In this document: positions 24,494 through 37,149 of the stretch, in pieces | Layout: every line of letters begins with the position of its first letter | How positions within the stretch are numbered: the stretch's first letter is position 1 | Assembly: GCF_029407905.1 (NCBI RefSeq) | Contig: NW_026577902.1 | Span: 1,798,001-1,862,000, forward strand | DNA from: Bubalus kerabau | Lineage: Eukaryota > Chordata > Mammalia > Artiodactyla > Bovidae | DNA length: 64,000 nt | Direction of reading: 5' to 3' | Notes under the pieces: model-generated | Seen by the model: only the letters and a program-made list of their open reading frames with translations | What the model was told of the DNA's origin: nothing | Database searches by the model: none | Translations under genes and position numbers: made by a program

Positions 24494-26080
24494 AGAGAGG
24501 AGCCAAGATTGCTGAGGAGTAGGACGGGGAGAACTCTTTTCCTCCCCAAACAATTTCATCAAAAGAGCATTTAAACGTCGAGTAAATTCCACAATACAAC
24601 TTATGAATGCTGCCAGAGGACATCAGGCACCCAGAAAAGCAACCCAACTCTTGGAAAGTAGGTAGGAAAAAGTATAAAAGACAAAAAAAGAGACAAAAGA
24701 GGGAGGGAGGGATTTCCGTCCCGGGAAGATAGTCTTAAAAAGAGAAAAGTTTCCAAACACCAGGAAAGCTTTTCACTGCCAAATCTTTGCCAAGCTTTGG
24801 AAGCACAAAGGGCAACATAAGGGGGATAAAAATAAATAAACAATTAAAACTCGCAGATTGCAAGCCCTACGGTAACTCCCCCAGCCGCGAAGCAGTGCAG
24901 ACGCCTGCTCACACCATTAGCAAGCAGGGGCTGGGCAGGGAGGCGCGGCGCGGGCTGCATCGCTTAGAGTAAGAATCTGGCCTGAATACCATGAGCGCTA
25001 TCTGAACGAAATAACTTGGGCTAGCAAACCAGACTCTGTGATATCTACCACGCAAAAAGCCAGCCCTAACCTAAGACACCGCCAGGCCCACGCATGGAAC
25101 AAAGGACTGAACAGAGATAGCCGGCTGCAGACCTTCCCCCTCCGGTGACAGGCAGCCAGAGCCGGAAGGGGGCAATTGCAGCCCCAGAGAGACATTATCT
25201 ATAAAACTGTAAGCAGGCTTCTTTGCTAACTAAAACTTCTTGGGGATCTGGACGGTCAACATCTGCCTGAGAAAGTGCGCCTGTTTTACACCCAGATAAC
25301 CGAGTGGTGGGGAGGCGATAAGTCACAACATTGGCGCTCGCCAAACACCTCATCACCTGAGCTGCTCGGACCTGGGAAGAGCACAAAACGCAGGCCGAAC
25401 TGAGTCTGTGCCTCTGAGGACTACCCGAGTGCCTGAACCTGAGCGGCTTGGACCTGGGAGGTGCATGCAGCCCAGGGCCAGCCTCGGATTGTTCCCGGTG
25501 GAACAACCTAGAGCCCGAGCAGTGTGGGCAGGAAGGCTACACGCGCCGTGAGCGGGGGCAGACCCAGTGTGGCTGAGGCACTGCGAACGCACGCCAGTGT
25601 TATTTGTTTGCAGCATCACTCCCTCCCTCCTTCCCCACAGCGCAACTGAACAAGTGAGCCTAAAAAAAAAAGTGTCCTCCACCGTCCCCTTTGTGTCAGG
25701 GCGTAAACCAGACACTGAAGAGACCAGCAAACAAAAGAAGCTATAACAGAGGGAAACGCCTTGGAAGCTACAGGCAATAGATTAAAACCCTGTGGTTATT
25801 AGGACTACATAGGAAGGCGCCTATAGATCTTGAGAAATATAAGTCTGACCAAGGAACTAGCCAAAAATGAACCGAACCCACGATACTCACAACAAAACCA
25901 GAGAAAGTCCTAGATATATTTTTATGATCATTCTTTCTTTTTTTTAATTTTTTTAATTTTAAGTCCTCTATTGTTCATTTAATTTTCACTTTTATAACCT
26001 AATACTTTGCAAAAAAAAGACCCTATTTTTTTCTTCTTCAGCAAACTTCATATATATATATTTATATATATATATATATA

Positions 26081-26540
26081 ATAATTTTTTGACCTTGTTT
26101 TTTTGTTTTGTTTTTTTTTCTTCTTTTCTTTAACATTGTATTTTTGAAATTCCAAACTGTACTCTAGATTTTTAATTTATGCTTTTTGATATTTGATATC
26201 AATTTTGTACCTGTAGTTTCTTTATAATTTTTGCGACATTGCTTGCTTTTGTTTGTTTGTTTTCTCTTTAGTTTTCTTCTTCCTTTTTTTTAACATTGTA
26301 TTTTTGAAATTCCAAACTCTACTCTAGATTTTTAATTTTTGCTTTTTGGTATTAGTTATCAATTTTCTACCTGTATTTTCTTGATAATTTTTGCGACCTT
26401 GTTTGTTTTTCTTTGTTCGTTTTTTCTCTCTTTCTTTTCCTTCTTCTTTTCTTTAACATCGTATTTTTGAAATTCCAAACTCTACTCTAGATTTTTAATT
26501 TTTGCTTTTATGTATTTGTTACCAATTTTGTACCTTTAAG
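26081..26540 (+). repeat. Three tandem ~160-bp repeats in the L1 5' UTR
   Basis: 'taacattgtatttttgaaat' recurs at 26131 and 26291, and as 'taacatcgtatttttgaaat' at 26454, each followed by 'tccaaact...actctagatttttaat' and a 'gcgac...ttgttt' T-rich part. The period is 160-163 bases. Confidence 0.85.
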
Positions 26541-26559
26541 AACCCAATCTTCAGTACCC

Positions 26560-26990
26560 ATTTTTCACTAGGGAGCGAGATTACTGGCTTGACTGCTCTC
26601 TCTCCCTTTGGACTCTCCTTTTTCTCCACCAGGTCGCCTGTGTCTCCTCCCTAACCCCTCTCTACTCTACCCAACTCTGTGAATTTCTGTGTATTCCAGA
26701 CGGTGGAGAACACTTAGGGAACTGATTACTGGCTGGATCTGTCTCCCTCCTTTTCATTCCCCCCTTTTATCCTTCTGGCCACCTCTGTCTCCTTCCTCCT
26801 TCTTCTTGTCTCTGTATAACTCTGTGAACATCTCTGAGCGGTCCAGTTGTGGAGTGCACATAAGGAAGTGACTACTGGCCAGCCCACTCTCTCCACTATT
26901 GATTCCACCTCATCTCATTTGGGTCACCTCTAACTCCCTCCTCCCTCTTCTCTTCTCCATGTAACGCTGTGAACCTTTCTGAGTGACCCT
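26560..26990 (+). repeat. Three tandem ~147-bp repeats in the L1 5' UTR
   Basis: 'actggc' phrases ('gattactggcttgactg', 'gattactggctggatctg', 'gactactggccagccc') lie at about 26580, 26724 and 26870. 'ctgtgaa..tctgtg/ctctgag/tctgag' segments follow each. The copies are diverged and pyrimidine-rich. Confidence 0.7.
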
Positions 26991-27531
26991 CACAGTAGAG
27001 AAACTTTTCTTCTTTAACGTAGATGTTTTATCAATGGTGCTGTATAGAAGGAGAAGTTTTGAAACTACTGTAAAAGTAAGACAGATAACTGGAAGCAGGA
27101 GGCTTAAGTCCAAACCCTGCCTCCAGGGAACTCCTGACTCCAAGGAACATTAATTGACAGGAGCTCATCAAATGCCTCCATACCGACACTGAAATCAAGC
27201 ACCACACAAGGGCCAACAAGTTCCAGGGCAAGACATACCAAGCAAATTCTGCAGCAACAAAGGAACGCAGCCCTGAGCTTCAAGATACAGGCTGCCCAAA
27301 GTCACCCCAAAGCCACAAACATCTCATAACTCATTACTGGACACTTCATTGCACTCCAGAGAGAAGAAATACAGCTCTACCCACCAGAACATGGACACAA
27401 GCTTCCCTAACCAGGAAACCTTGACAAGACACCTGTACAAACCCACACACAACGAGGAAATGCCAGAGTAAAGAACTCCACAAACTGCCAGAATACAGAA
27501 AGGACACCCCAAACTCAGCAATTTAAACAAG

Positions 27532-28468
27532 ATGAGACAGAGGAATACCCAGCAGATAAAGGAACAGGATAAATGCCCACCAAACCAAACAAAAGAGGAA
27601 GAGATAGGGAATCTACATGATAAAGAATTCCGAGTAAGGATAGTGAAATGGATCTAAAATCTTGAAATTAAAATGGAATCACAGATAAATAGCCTGGAGA
27701 CAAGGATTGAGAAGATGCAAGAAAGGTTTAACAAGGACCTAGAAGAAATAAAAAAAGAGTCAATATATAATGAATAATGCAATAAATGAAACTAAAAACA
27801 CTCTGGAGGCAACAAATAGTAGAATAACAGAGGCAGAAGATAGGATTAGTGAATTCGAAGATAGAATGGTAGAAATAAATGAATCAGAGAGGATAAATGA
27901 AAAACGAATTAAAAGAAATGAGCACAATCTCAGAGACCTCCAGGACAATATTAAACGCTACAACATTCGAATCATAGGGGTCCCAGAAGAAGAAGACAAA
28001 AAGAAAGACCGTGAGAAAATACTTGAGGAGATAATAGTTGAAAACTTCCCTAAAATGGGGAAGGAAATAATCACTCAAGTCCAAGAAACCCAGACAGTCC
28101 CATACAGGATAAAGCCAAGGCGAAACCCCCCAAGACACATATTAATCACATTAACAAAAATCAAACACAAAGAACAAATATGAAAAGCAGCAAGGGAAAA
28201 ACAACAAATAACACACAAGGGAATTGCCATAAGGATAACAGCTGATCTTTCAATAGAAACTCTTCAAGCAAGGAGGGAATGGCAAGACATACTTAAAATG
28301 ATGAAAGAAAATAACCTACAGCCCAGATTATTGTACCCAGCAAGGATCTCATTCAAGTATGAATGAGAAATCAAAAGCTTTTCAGACAAGCAAAAGCTGA
28401 GAGAATTCTGCACCACCAAACCAGCTCTCCAACAAATACTAAACAGGAAACACAAAAACGGTGTATAA
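27532..28468 (+). pseudogene. L1 ORF1 (ORF1p RNA-binding protein), broken
   Basis: ORF1p is the trimeric coiled-coil RNA-binding chaperone of L1. The ATG at 27532 opens a 41-codon frame that stops at TAA 27655-27657. The coiled-coil region continues past it, then a small indel near 27760 ('tcaatatataatgaataatgc') shifts the frame. The longest surviving piece, 27770-28183, covers the end of the coiled coil (heptad-rich 'NSRITEAEDRISEFEDRM'), the RRM-like part ('RYNIRIIGVPEEEDKK') and the start of the C-terminal domain. It ends at a TGA (28181-28183) where a sense codon is expected. A further in-frame TGA follows near 28363, and the natural end is near 28468. No functional ORF1p is possible without readthrough. 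Confidence 0.9.
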
Positions 28469-28493
28469 ATTCAAACCCCAAACAATAAAGTAA

Positions 28494-31400
28494 ATGGCAA
28501 TGGGATCATACTTATCAGTAATTACCTTAAACGTAAATGGGTTGAATGCTCCAACCAAAAGACAAAGACTGGCTGAATGGATACAAAAACAAGACCCCTA
28601 CATATGTTGTCTACAAGAGACCCACCTCAAAACAGGGGATACATACAGACTGAAAGTGAAGGGCTGGAAAAAGATTTTCCATGCAAATAGGGACCAAAAG
28701 AAAGCAGGAGTAGCGATACTCATGTCAGATAAAATAGACTTTAAAACAAAGGCTGTGAAAAGAGACAAAGAAGGTCACTACATAATGATCAAAGGATCAA
28801 TCCAAGAAGAAGATATAACAATTATAAATATATATGCACCCAACGTGGGAGCACCACAGTATGTAAGACAAATGCTAACAAGTATGAAAGGAGAAATTAA
28901 CACTAACACAATAATAGTTGGAGATTTTAATACCCCACTCACACCTATGGATAGATCAACTAAACAGAAATTTAACAAGGAAACACAAACTTTAAATGAT
29001 ACAATAGACCAGTTAGACCTAATTGATATCTATAGGACAATTCATCCCAAAACAATGAATTTCAACTTTTTCTAAAGTGCACATGGAACCTTCTCCAGGA
29101 TAGATCACATCCTGGGCCATAAAGCTAGCATTGGTAAATTCGAAAAAATAGAAATCATTCCAAGCATCTTTTCTGACCACAATGCAGTAAGATTAGATCT
29201 CAATTACAGGAGAAAAACTATTAAAAATTCCAACATATGGAGGCTGAACAACACGCTGCTGAATAACCAACGAATCACAGAAGAAATCAAAAAAGAAATC
29301 AAAATTTGCATAGAAACGGATGAAAATGAAAACACAACAACCCAAAACTTGTGGGACACGGTAAAAGCAGTCCTAAGGGGAAAGTTCATAGCAATACAGG
29401 CACACCTCAAGAAACAAGAAAAAAGTCAAATAAATAAACTAACTCTACACCTAAAGCAACTAGAAAAGGAAGAAATGAAGAACCCCAGGGTTAGTAGAAG
29501 GAAAGAAATCTTAAAAATTAGAGCAGAAATAAATGCAAAAGAAACAAAAGAGACCATAGCAAAAATCAACAAAACCAAAAGCTGGTTCTTTGAAACGATA
29601 AATAAAATTGACAAACCATTAGCCAGACTCATCAAGAAACAAAGGGAGAAAAATCAAATCAATAAAATTAGAAATGAAAATGGAGAGATCACAACAGAAA
29701 ACACAGAAATACAAAGGATCATAAGAGACTACTATCAACAATTATATGCCAATAAAATGGACAACGTGGAAGAAATGGACAAATTCTTAGAAAAGTACAA
29801 CTTTCCAAAACTGGACCAGGGAAGAAATAGACAATCTTAACAGACCCATCACAAGCACGGAAATGGAAACTGTAACCAAAAATCTTCCAGCCAACAAAAG
29901 CCCAGGTCCAGACGGCTTCACAGCTGAATTCTACCAAAAATTTAGAGAAGAGCTAACGCCTATCCTGCTCAAACTTTTCCAGAAAATTGCAGAGGAAGGT
30001 AAACTTCCAAACTCATTCTATGAGGCCACCATCAGCCTAATACCAAAACCTGACAAAGATCCCACAAAAAAAGAAAACTACAGGCCAATATCACTGATGA
30101 CATAGATGCAAAAATCCTTAACAAAATTCTAGCAATCAGAATCCAACAACACATTAAAAAGATCATACACCATGACCAAGTGGGCTTTATCCCAGGGATG
30201 CAAGGATTCTTCAATATCCGCAAATCAATCAATGTAATACACCACCTTAACAAATTGAAAAATAAAAACCATATGATTTTCTCAATAGATGCAGAGAAAG
30301 CCTTTGACAAAATTCAACATCCATTTATGATAAAAAATCTCCAGAAAGCAGGAATAGAAGGAATATACCTCAACATAATAAAAGCTATAGATGACAAACC
30401 CACAGCAAACATTATCCTCAATGGTGAAAAATTGAAAGCATTTCCTCTAGAGTCAGGAACAAGACAAGGGTGCCCACTTTCACCATTACTATTCAACATA
30501 GCTTTGGAAGTTTTGGCCACAGCAATCAGAGCAGAAAAAGAAACAAAAGGAATCCAAATTGGAAAAGAAGAAGTAAAACTCTCACTGTTTGCAGATGACA
30601 TGATCCTCTACATAGAAAACCCTAAAGACTCCACCAGAAAATTACTAGAACTAGCCAATGACTATAGTAAAGTTGCAGGATATAAAATCAACACACAGAA
30701 ATCCCTTGAATTCCTATACACTAATAATGAGAAAACAGAAAGAGAAATTAAGGAAACAATTTCATTCACCATTGCAACGGAAAGAATAAAATACTTAGGA
30801 ATATACCTACCTAAAGAAACTAAAGACCTATATATAGAAAACTATAAAACACTGGTGAAAGAAATCAAAGAGGACACTAATAGGTGGAGAAATATACCAT
30901 GTTCATGGATTGGAAGAATCAATATAGTGAAAATGAGTATACTACCCAAGGCAATTTATAGATTCAACGCAATCCCTATCAAGCTACCAACAGTATTCTT
31001 CACAGAGCTAGAACAAATAATTTCACAATTTGTATGGAAATACAAAAAACCTCGAATAGCCAAAGCGATCTTGAGAAAGAAGAATGGAACTGGAGGAATC
31101 AACCTACCTGATTTCAGGCTCCGCTACAAAGCCACAGTTATCAAGACAGTATGGTACTGGCACAAAGACAGAAATATAGATTAGTGGAACAAAATAGAAA
31201 GCCCAGAGATAAATCCACACACATATGGACACCTTATCTTTGACAAAGGAGGCAAAAATATACAATGGATTAAAGACAATCTCTTTAACAAGTGGTGCTG
31301 GGAAATCTGGTCAACCACTTGTAAAAGAATGAAACTAGAACACTTTCTAACACAATACACAAAAATAAACTCAAAATGGATTCAAGATCTAAACGTAAGA

Positions 31401-32216
31401 CCAGAAACTATAAAACTCCTAGAGGAGAACATAGGCAAAACACTCTCTGAAATACATCACAGCAGGATCCTCTATGACCCACCTCCCAGAATATTGGAAA
31501 TAAAAACAAAAATAAACAAATGGGGCCTAATTAACCTTAAAAGCTTCTGCACATCAAAGCAAACTATTAGCAAGGTGAAAAGACAGCCTTCGGAATGGGA
31601 GAAAATAATAGGAAATGAAGCAACTGACAAACAACTAATCTCAAAAATATACAAGCAACACCTACAGCTCAACTCCAGAAAAATAAATGACCCAATCAAA
31701 AAATGGGCCAAAGAACTAAATAGACATTTCTCCAAAGAAGACATACAGATGGCTAACAAACACATGAAAAGATGCTCAAAATCACTCATTATCATAGAAA
31801 TGCAAATCAAAACCACTATGAGGTACCATTTCACGCCAGTCAGAATGGCTGCAATCCAAAAGTCTACAAATAATAAATGCTGGAGAGGGTGTGGAGAAAA
31901 GGGAACCCTCTTACACTGTTGGTGGGAATGCAAACTAGTACAGCCACTATGGAGAACAGTGTGGAGATTCCTTAAACAACTGGAAATAGAACTGCCTTAT
32001 GATCCAGCAATCCCACTGCTGGGCATACACACTGAGGAAACCAGAAGGGAAAGAGACACGTGTACCCCAATGTTCATCGCAGCACTGTTTCTAATAGCCA
32101 GGACATGGAAGCAACCTAGATGTCCATCAGCAGATGAATGGATAAGAAAGCTGTGGTACATATACACAATGGAGTATTACTCCGCCATTAAAAAGAATAG
32201 AATGAATCAGTTCTAA
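28494..32216 (+). pseudogene. L1 ORF2 (endonuclease / reverse transcriptase), broken
   Basis: ORF2p is the target-primed reverse transcription enzyme. The ATG at 28494 starts an AP-like endonuclease domain (early 'ITLNVNGLNAP', then 'CLQETHL', and 'SDHN' near 29172). A TAA at 29073-29075 cuts it at residue 194. The same frame resumes and runs to about 29820, where an extra G shifts the frame. A one-base deletion near 30100 ('ctgatgacatag') shifts it again. The reverse transcriptase follows with the catalytic FADD motif (30588-30599). A TAG at 31182-31184 interrupts the C-terminal part, which reopens to the Cys-rich region ('CWRGCGEKG...HCWWEC') and ends at TAA 32214-32216. Total: two nonsense changes and two frameshifts. 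Confidence 0.92.
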
Positions 32217-32659
32217 TGAGGTGGATGAAACTGCAGCCTATTATACAGAGTGAAGTAAGCCAGAAAGAAAAACACCAATACAGTATACTAACGCATATAT
32301 ATGGAACTTTGAAAGACGGTAACAATAACCCTGAGTACGAGACAGCAAAAGAGACACTGATGTATAGAAGAGTCTTATGGACTCTGTGGGAGAGGGAGAA
32401 GGTGGGAAGATTTGGGAGAATGGCATTGAAATATGTAAAATATCATGTATGAAAAGAGTTGCCAGTCCAGGTTTGATGCATGACACTGGATGCTTGGGGC
32501 TAGTGCTCTGGGACGACCCAGAGGGATGCTATGGGGGGGAGGAGGGAGGAGGGTTCAGGATGGGGAGCACATGTATACCTGAGGCGGATTCATTTTGATA
32601 TTTGGGAAAACTAATACAATTATGTAAAGTTTAAAAATAAAATAAAATTAAAAAAAAAA
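32217..32659 (+). other. L1 3' UTR and poly(A) tail
   Basis: Non-coding tail with the purine-rich 'gggggggaggagggaggagg' type stretch usual in ruminant L1 3' UTRs (32533-32553). AATAAA lies at 32636-32641, and an A-rich tail runs to 32659, directly followed by the right-hand target duplication. Confidence 0.85.
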
Positions 32660-35071
32660 TCCACAGGAGGCTTGACTCCCTTTAGGCCACTCAGTGGTCT
32701 CCAAGAAATACCCGTCGGGACTCGAGAGCAGAGCAGAGTCCTTTCCTTCCTCTCGAGATAAGGCCTGACTCCTCGGGTGCGTCTAAAATGCAACCCCGAG
32801 ATCTCTGTCGCCCCTGGAGAGGAACATTAGGTCCCGGACACAAGCTTAGATGAGGTATCTTTTGCCCTGAAGTGACTCGAGAGCAATCCTTAGCTCTCTC
32901 TCGCAACTCTAATGGAAGATTGGACTTCCCTGGGCCAACACAAGAGGAAGCCTGAATTCCCCATCATAACTCGAGAATCCCGCCGAAACTCGAGAAAAAC
33001 CACATGGTTACCCCGTCATCGCAAGATGAGGCCCTTGCCCGCTACAGCGTCTAAAGAGAAGTCCCAGGTTTCTTCTTGAAGTGTTTTCACACTTCAAGTG
33101 TGAAAACTTGGCACCCTTGATGCGATTCCAAAAGTTCCCCAACACCCTGGTCTCTCTCGAGGGGAACACCGAGGTTCCCGGTACGACTTCATCTGAGCCA
33201 CTTCTCCCCTCCTGATTGCGACTGGAGGGTCGACTCCCGTGTTTTGTCTGGAAGGGGTTCCCAACCTTCCCGGCGCACCTCAGGATGAGGCCGGTCTAAC
33301 GAGAATATTTGAGACGTAGCTTCATGGGTGGTAACACATGCTGAAAGACCCCGATTCCCCGGTCCGCTCTTGATAAGAACCCGATGCCCGGACACCTCTT
33401 CAAAGGCAACCCTGTGGAAGAAGGCACAACACGAAGGGGCACTGACACCCTCGTGCATCGTCCGGAAAAACCCGCAGATTCCAAACACAGTTCGACAAGT
33501 TGCCTGTCACCCCATGAATAACTCGAGAGGCAAGCGGAGTTCCATTCCTCCTTACAAGACGAGGCATGACTCTCCTGTCCTAACTCTGCAGGGACCCTGC
33601 GATCAGAGTTAGAAATGGAGATGAACCTTGAGGTTCCTGCCTCCACTCGAGATGAGGCCCTCTTCTATTGCACCAAACCCAGTGGAGTCCCGAGAGGGCC
33701 CTCCCAACTCCAGGGTATCCCTGACTTCTCAGAGGCACACTGAGAAGCTCCCTGAGGCCACCGGCACTAGTCGAGGGAACCCAGGGTTTACTGCCGTGAC
33801 CCAAGAAACACCTTGAAAGTCCTTCTTTAACGGTTCTTGAGGCCCAATACACCTTCCATGACTCTAGAGCAATGACGCGCTCCCCCTCACAATGCGCATG
33901 GAGACCTGACTTCCCAAGCGCCACATGAGAGGCTCCCTGAGCTCCCCGTAGTACCTCATGAGAAACCCCACACTGGCGCTGCAGCTCGAGAAAACCCACG
34001 AGACGCCCCCTTCATCGCGAGATGATGGCCTTCTTTTCCTGCATGGCCTGGAGAGCAATCCTGAGTCCACTCTCCAAACTCCACAGGAGGCTTGACTCCC
34101 TTTAGGCCACTCAGTGGGCTCCAAGAGATACCCGTCGCAACTCGAGAGGAGAGCGGAGTCCTTCGCTTCCCCTCGAGACAAGGACTGACTCCCCGGGTGC
34201 ATCAGGAAAGCAACCCCGAGATCCCTGTCCCCTCTGGAGACGAACATTATGTCCTGGACACAAGCCTAGATAAGGTCTCTTTTGCCCTGCAGTAACTCAA
34301 GCGCAATCCCTAGCTCTCCCTCGCAACTCGAATGGAAGACTGGACTTCCCTGGGCCAACACAAGAGGAAGCCTGAATTTCCTGACCTAACTCGAGAATCC
34401 CGCCACAACTCGAGAAAAACGACGTGGTTAACCCGTCACCACAAGATGAGGCCCTTGCCAGCTACAGCGTCTCAAGAGAAGTCTCACGTTCCGTCTTGAA
34501 GTTTGAAACGGTACTTAGCACCTTTGATGTGACTCCAAAAGTTCCCCGACATCCCAGTTTTACTCGAGGGGAACATCGAGGTTCCCGGCACCACTTCATC
34601 TGAGCCCCTTCTCCCCTCCTGATTGGGACAAGAGGGTCGATTCACTTGCTTTGTCTGAAAGGGTTACCGACCTTCCTGGTGCACCTCAGGTTGAGGTCCG
34701 TCTCAAGAAGAAATTCGAGACGTAGGCTTGTGGGTGGTGCCACATGCCGAAAGACCCTGATTTCCTGGTCTGCTCTTGATAAGAACCTGAAGGCTGGATA
34801 CCTCTTCGAAGGCAACCCTGTGTATGAAGGCAAAAAACAAAGGGGAACTGACACCCCCATGCATCGTCCGGATAAAACCGCAGGTTCCACACACAGCTCG
34901 ACAAGTGGCCTGTTATCTGGTGAACAACTCGAGAGTCCAGTGGAGTTCCATTCCTCCACACAAGACGAGGCCTGACTCTCCTGTCCTAACTCTGTAGGGA
35001 CTCTGTGTTCAGAGTCAGAAATGGAGAGCAACCCTGAGGTTCCTGCTTCAAATCGAGATGAGGCCCTCTTC
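32660..35071. repeat. Satellite I array, segment 2
   Basis: Satellite I resumes in the exact phase where the L1 broke it ('tccacaggaggcttgactcc') and continues for about 1.7 units to the provirus. Phase markers lie near 32830 and 34250. The units are of the standard type. TCCACA at 32660-32665 is the second L1 target-site copy. CTCTTC at 35066-35071 is the provirus target-site copy. No gene is visible. Confidence 0.9.
33083..33107. repeat. Perfect 12-bp-arm palindrome created inside a satellite I unit
   Basis: Arms 33083-33094 (GTTTTCACACTT) and 33096-33107 (its reverse complement) flank a single C. A second overlapping inverted pair, CTTGAAGTG (33075-33083) and CACTTCAAG (33090-33098), is nested in it. 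Other units read 'cttgaagtgcgaaacggtac' here, without either. Confidence 0.9.
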
Positions 35072-36365
35072 TGACAAGGTCCAGCCTCGGCTGGTCCAGG
35101 GTTTTCGAAGGGGAGACAGAGTAGGCGACCTATTGATTTATTTATCAAAGATATAAAGAGTAATAGAATGAGGATAGCTCAGTAGGAAAATTTAGTGGAG
35201 AAAAGAAGCTGAGTAGCTTGGTTTATGCGGAAAATCAGTATAACCCGTGACACCAGGTTAGCTCTTACCACGGAGGCCGCAGTCTCCCTCTTGAATAGCG
35301 AAAAGTGCCCCACCTTAGACACCTTCTCAAGTGGTCTTCGAAGCCCAGGCAAATAAATGGTCGCAGAGGATATCCGCGCTCCAGATGGACACTCATCTGA
35401 AAATTGAGGGGAAGAATGACATTAGGAGACTAAGCGTTGGCAATCAAGGCCCGTAGCTTTAGTTTCAACAGGGGTTTTTATACCCTAAGTTACACATAGA
35501 GGATAATGGGGATGCAAAGTCAGCAGCCTTTGATCCTTATCAAAAACCAGGGTTTCTTTCCTGCAAATGTATCATATACAAATGGTTTAGGTGATTTACA
35601 TCATCTTCTAGCCAGAAGACCTATTAACATTTTATGACTCTTGACAAAGACTTATCAACCGTAAGACTTATTTTCTCTAAGAGTAATTATTTTAAGGTTT
35701 GGCCCCATCTTTCGAAGATAAAATTGCATTCCTATAGGGCAGATATGTAATGGGTTTACAACAAAGGAAATAATTTATTACCTTAAGGGTCTAAAGTTAG
35801 TAACACCAAGGCCACTACTTATTTCTTCTACATACCAACTATATTAATTAATACACATTCAATTATACAATTCAGGGGATGTGGAAACTTGGCAACAAGC
35901 ATTGGTTCATCAATGAAATCTTTTACTAGTTTTATTCTGACAGTTTCTAACTCTCTGAGAGGCTCTAAGCTATTTGAATATCTTAAACTTCCCGTGCCTC
36001 TCGAGGCTTGGAGACTGTAAACAATTGTATGCATTGCTGTAGGAGTCCGGGTAAACTTGTCAGGCGAGTTAGAGAGCCATCTGACGTGTTTGGATTTAAA
36101 CACTCCTAATTGCCCAGGAACTTTATTAATTGGAGCTGTAAGTTAGCTCTTTGACAGAAAGAATGAGATGGTGGTGGGGGACAGCCCCCAGTAAAGTCAG
36201 AGGTGAGAGCACAAAGCAATAAAGTAGGCAGACACTGGTTTTGGGGGGTAGATGCTCAAGAATATCCGGGAGGACTCCCGAGGCTCGATCCCGCCTTTGT
36301 GTATGCCCAGCCTCCTTCCTCATGACCTTTGTCACGAGTGGAATGTCTCTCGCTGGCTCCCGGCA
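35072..36365 (-). mobile_element. 3' LTR of the provirus
   Basis: About 1294 bp, TG...CA in viral sense. TATAAAAA is kept (35475-35482), but the poly(A) signal position reads ACTAAA (35458-35463), so the 3' LTR has lost the signal it needs for 3' end formation. It aligns with the 5' LTR over its whole length. Divergence is uneven: a stretch near 36040-36205 shows roughly 15 differences in 165 bases, while others are nearly identical. It contains a 91-codon open frame (36103-35828) that is also open in the 5' LTR. Confidence 0.9.
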
Positions 36366-37072
36366 TCTCCCCGTTTTGTATTTCTTAAAACAGCCAGATG
36401 TAGCTCAGTCGCGAGCCTCTGAATACTCTGCCGAAGAATCCTGACAATACAAGGAAGAATGATTATGAGAAGCACAATTAAAGCAGCCACCGCAGCATAG
36501 CTAAAGACATTAGACAGAATATTCTTTCCTGAGATGTAGTTAGGGAAAGTATGGAAGAAATCATTTGCTGTTCCAGCAGCAGTAAAATCTAATCGGGAGT
36601 GCTCCATGGTTGCTATTTGATAGTGAAGTTTCCCTACGTCTCAACCAATGTCAGAGCTGTTCCAGATACCTGAAATATGGTTTTTAATCTTTTCCCATTC
36701 AAAATCTGTCTCATTTACTTTCAGGGGTGTTACACATATCCACCGATAGTCAGCATGACAAGACAATGCCATTTTCACCTTTAAAGCCTGCAATTCAGTC
36801 CCAATATGTATTACTGCTTCCTCTAGGGCGTCTACCCTCATTTCTAATTTTCTCTCTATAGCTTCCTGTGTTGCCAATGTTAAAGAAACATTTTTGGACA
36901 TAGAATCAACATATTGAGCAGTATGTACTTGTTGAGTCAATGATATTGCTGCCACAGTAACAGAAGTGATTGCACTTATCAAAGCTGCTGTTCCCAAGAT
37001 AAGTAAGCCCACAAACCGTCGTGTTTGCATTAAATCCTGTAGTTGTTGTAATACAGCAAGACCATAATTCAA
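36332..37072 (-). pseudogene. env transmembrane subunit remnant
   Basis: Two open pieces in viral sense. The first (37072-36641, about 143 residues) starts just before a basic stretch (QTRR) followed by a hydrophobic fusion-peptide-like run ('FVGLLILGTAALISAITSV'), a long heptad-type helix, and a disulphide loop with C-X7-C spacing ('CHADYRWIC') followed by VTP. This arrangement is typical of betaretroviral transmembrane subunits. The second (36607-36332) holds the membrane-proximal part, a membrane segment ('AAVAALIVLLIIILPCIV') and a cytoplasmic tail that runs about 34 bases into the LTR. A stop or frame break near 36641-36607 separates them. The surface subunit upstream is absent and replaced by the TIMP2-like block. 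In life such a protein mediates membrane fusion; this copy cannot. Confidence 0.85.
36366..36377 (-). promoter_or_regulatory. Polypurine tract
   Basis: In viral sense AAAACGGGGAGA lies directly upstream of the 3' LTR TG. This is the expected plus-strand primer position, with one C interrupting the purines. Confidence 0.75.
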
Positions 37073-37149
37073 TAAGTGGTTACATCATAAGATAAGGTGG
37101 ATGTTGTAGCATTACAAAGGAGCAAACATTATATTGAGGGTTTAAACAA

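Larger units (their letters stand above)
24494..27531 (+). promoter_or_regulatory. L1 5' UTR with internal promoter region
   Basis: A 3.0-kb non-coding leader. The first 1.5 kb is GC-moderate and CpG-containing, where the internal L1 promoter is expected. It is followed by T-rich and pyrimidine-rich tandem blocks (about 25920-26990), then a spacer leading to ORF1. I see no conserved reading frame in it. Confidence 0.75.
24494..32659 (+). mobile_element. Full-length L1 (bovine L1-BT type), coding-defective
   Basis: An 8166-bp LINE-1 inserted in a satellite I unit. It starts at the expected 5' terminus ('gaggagccaagattgctgagg') and ends in AATAAA plus an A-rich tail. It has a 3.0-kb 5' UTR, ORF1 (27532-28468), a 25-base spacer, ORF2 (28494-32216) and a 3' UTR of about 0.44 kb typical of ruminant L1. 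Both ORFs carry several lesions, so it cannot move on its own. It was full length at insertion, so retrotransposition ran to completion into satellite chromatin. The target duplication is 6 bp, short for L1. Confidence 0.93.

Noticed and set aside
36332..37072. A domesticated, intact env (syncytin-like) gene
   Set aside because: The surface subunit is absent and the transmembrane part is split by a stop or frame break, so no full-length fusogen can be made.
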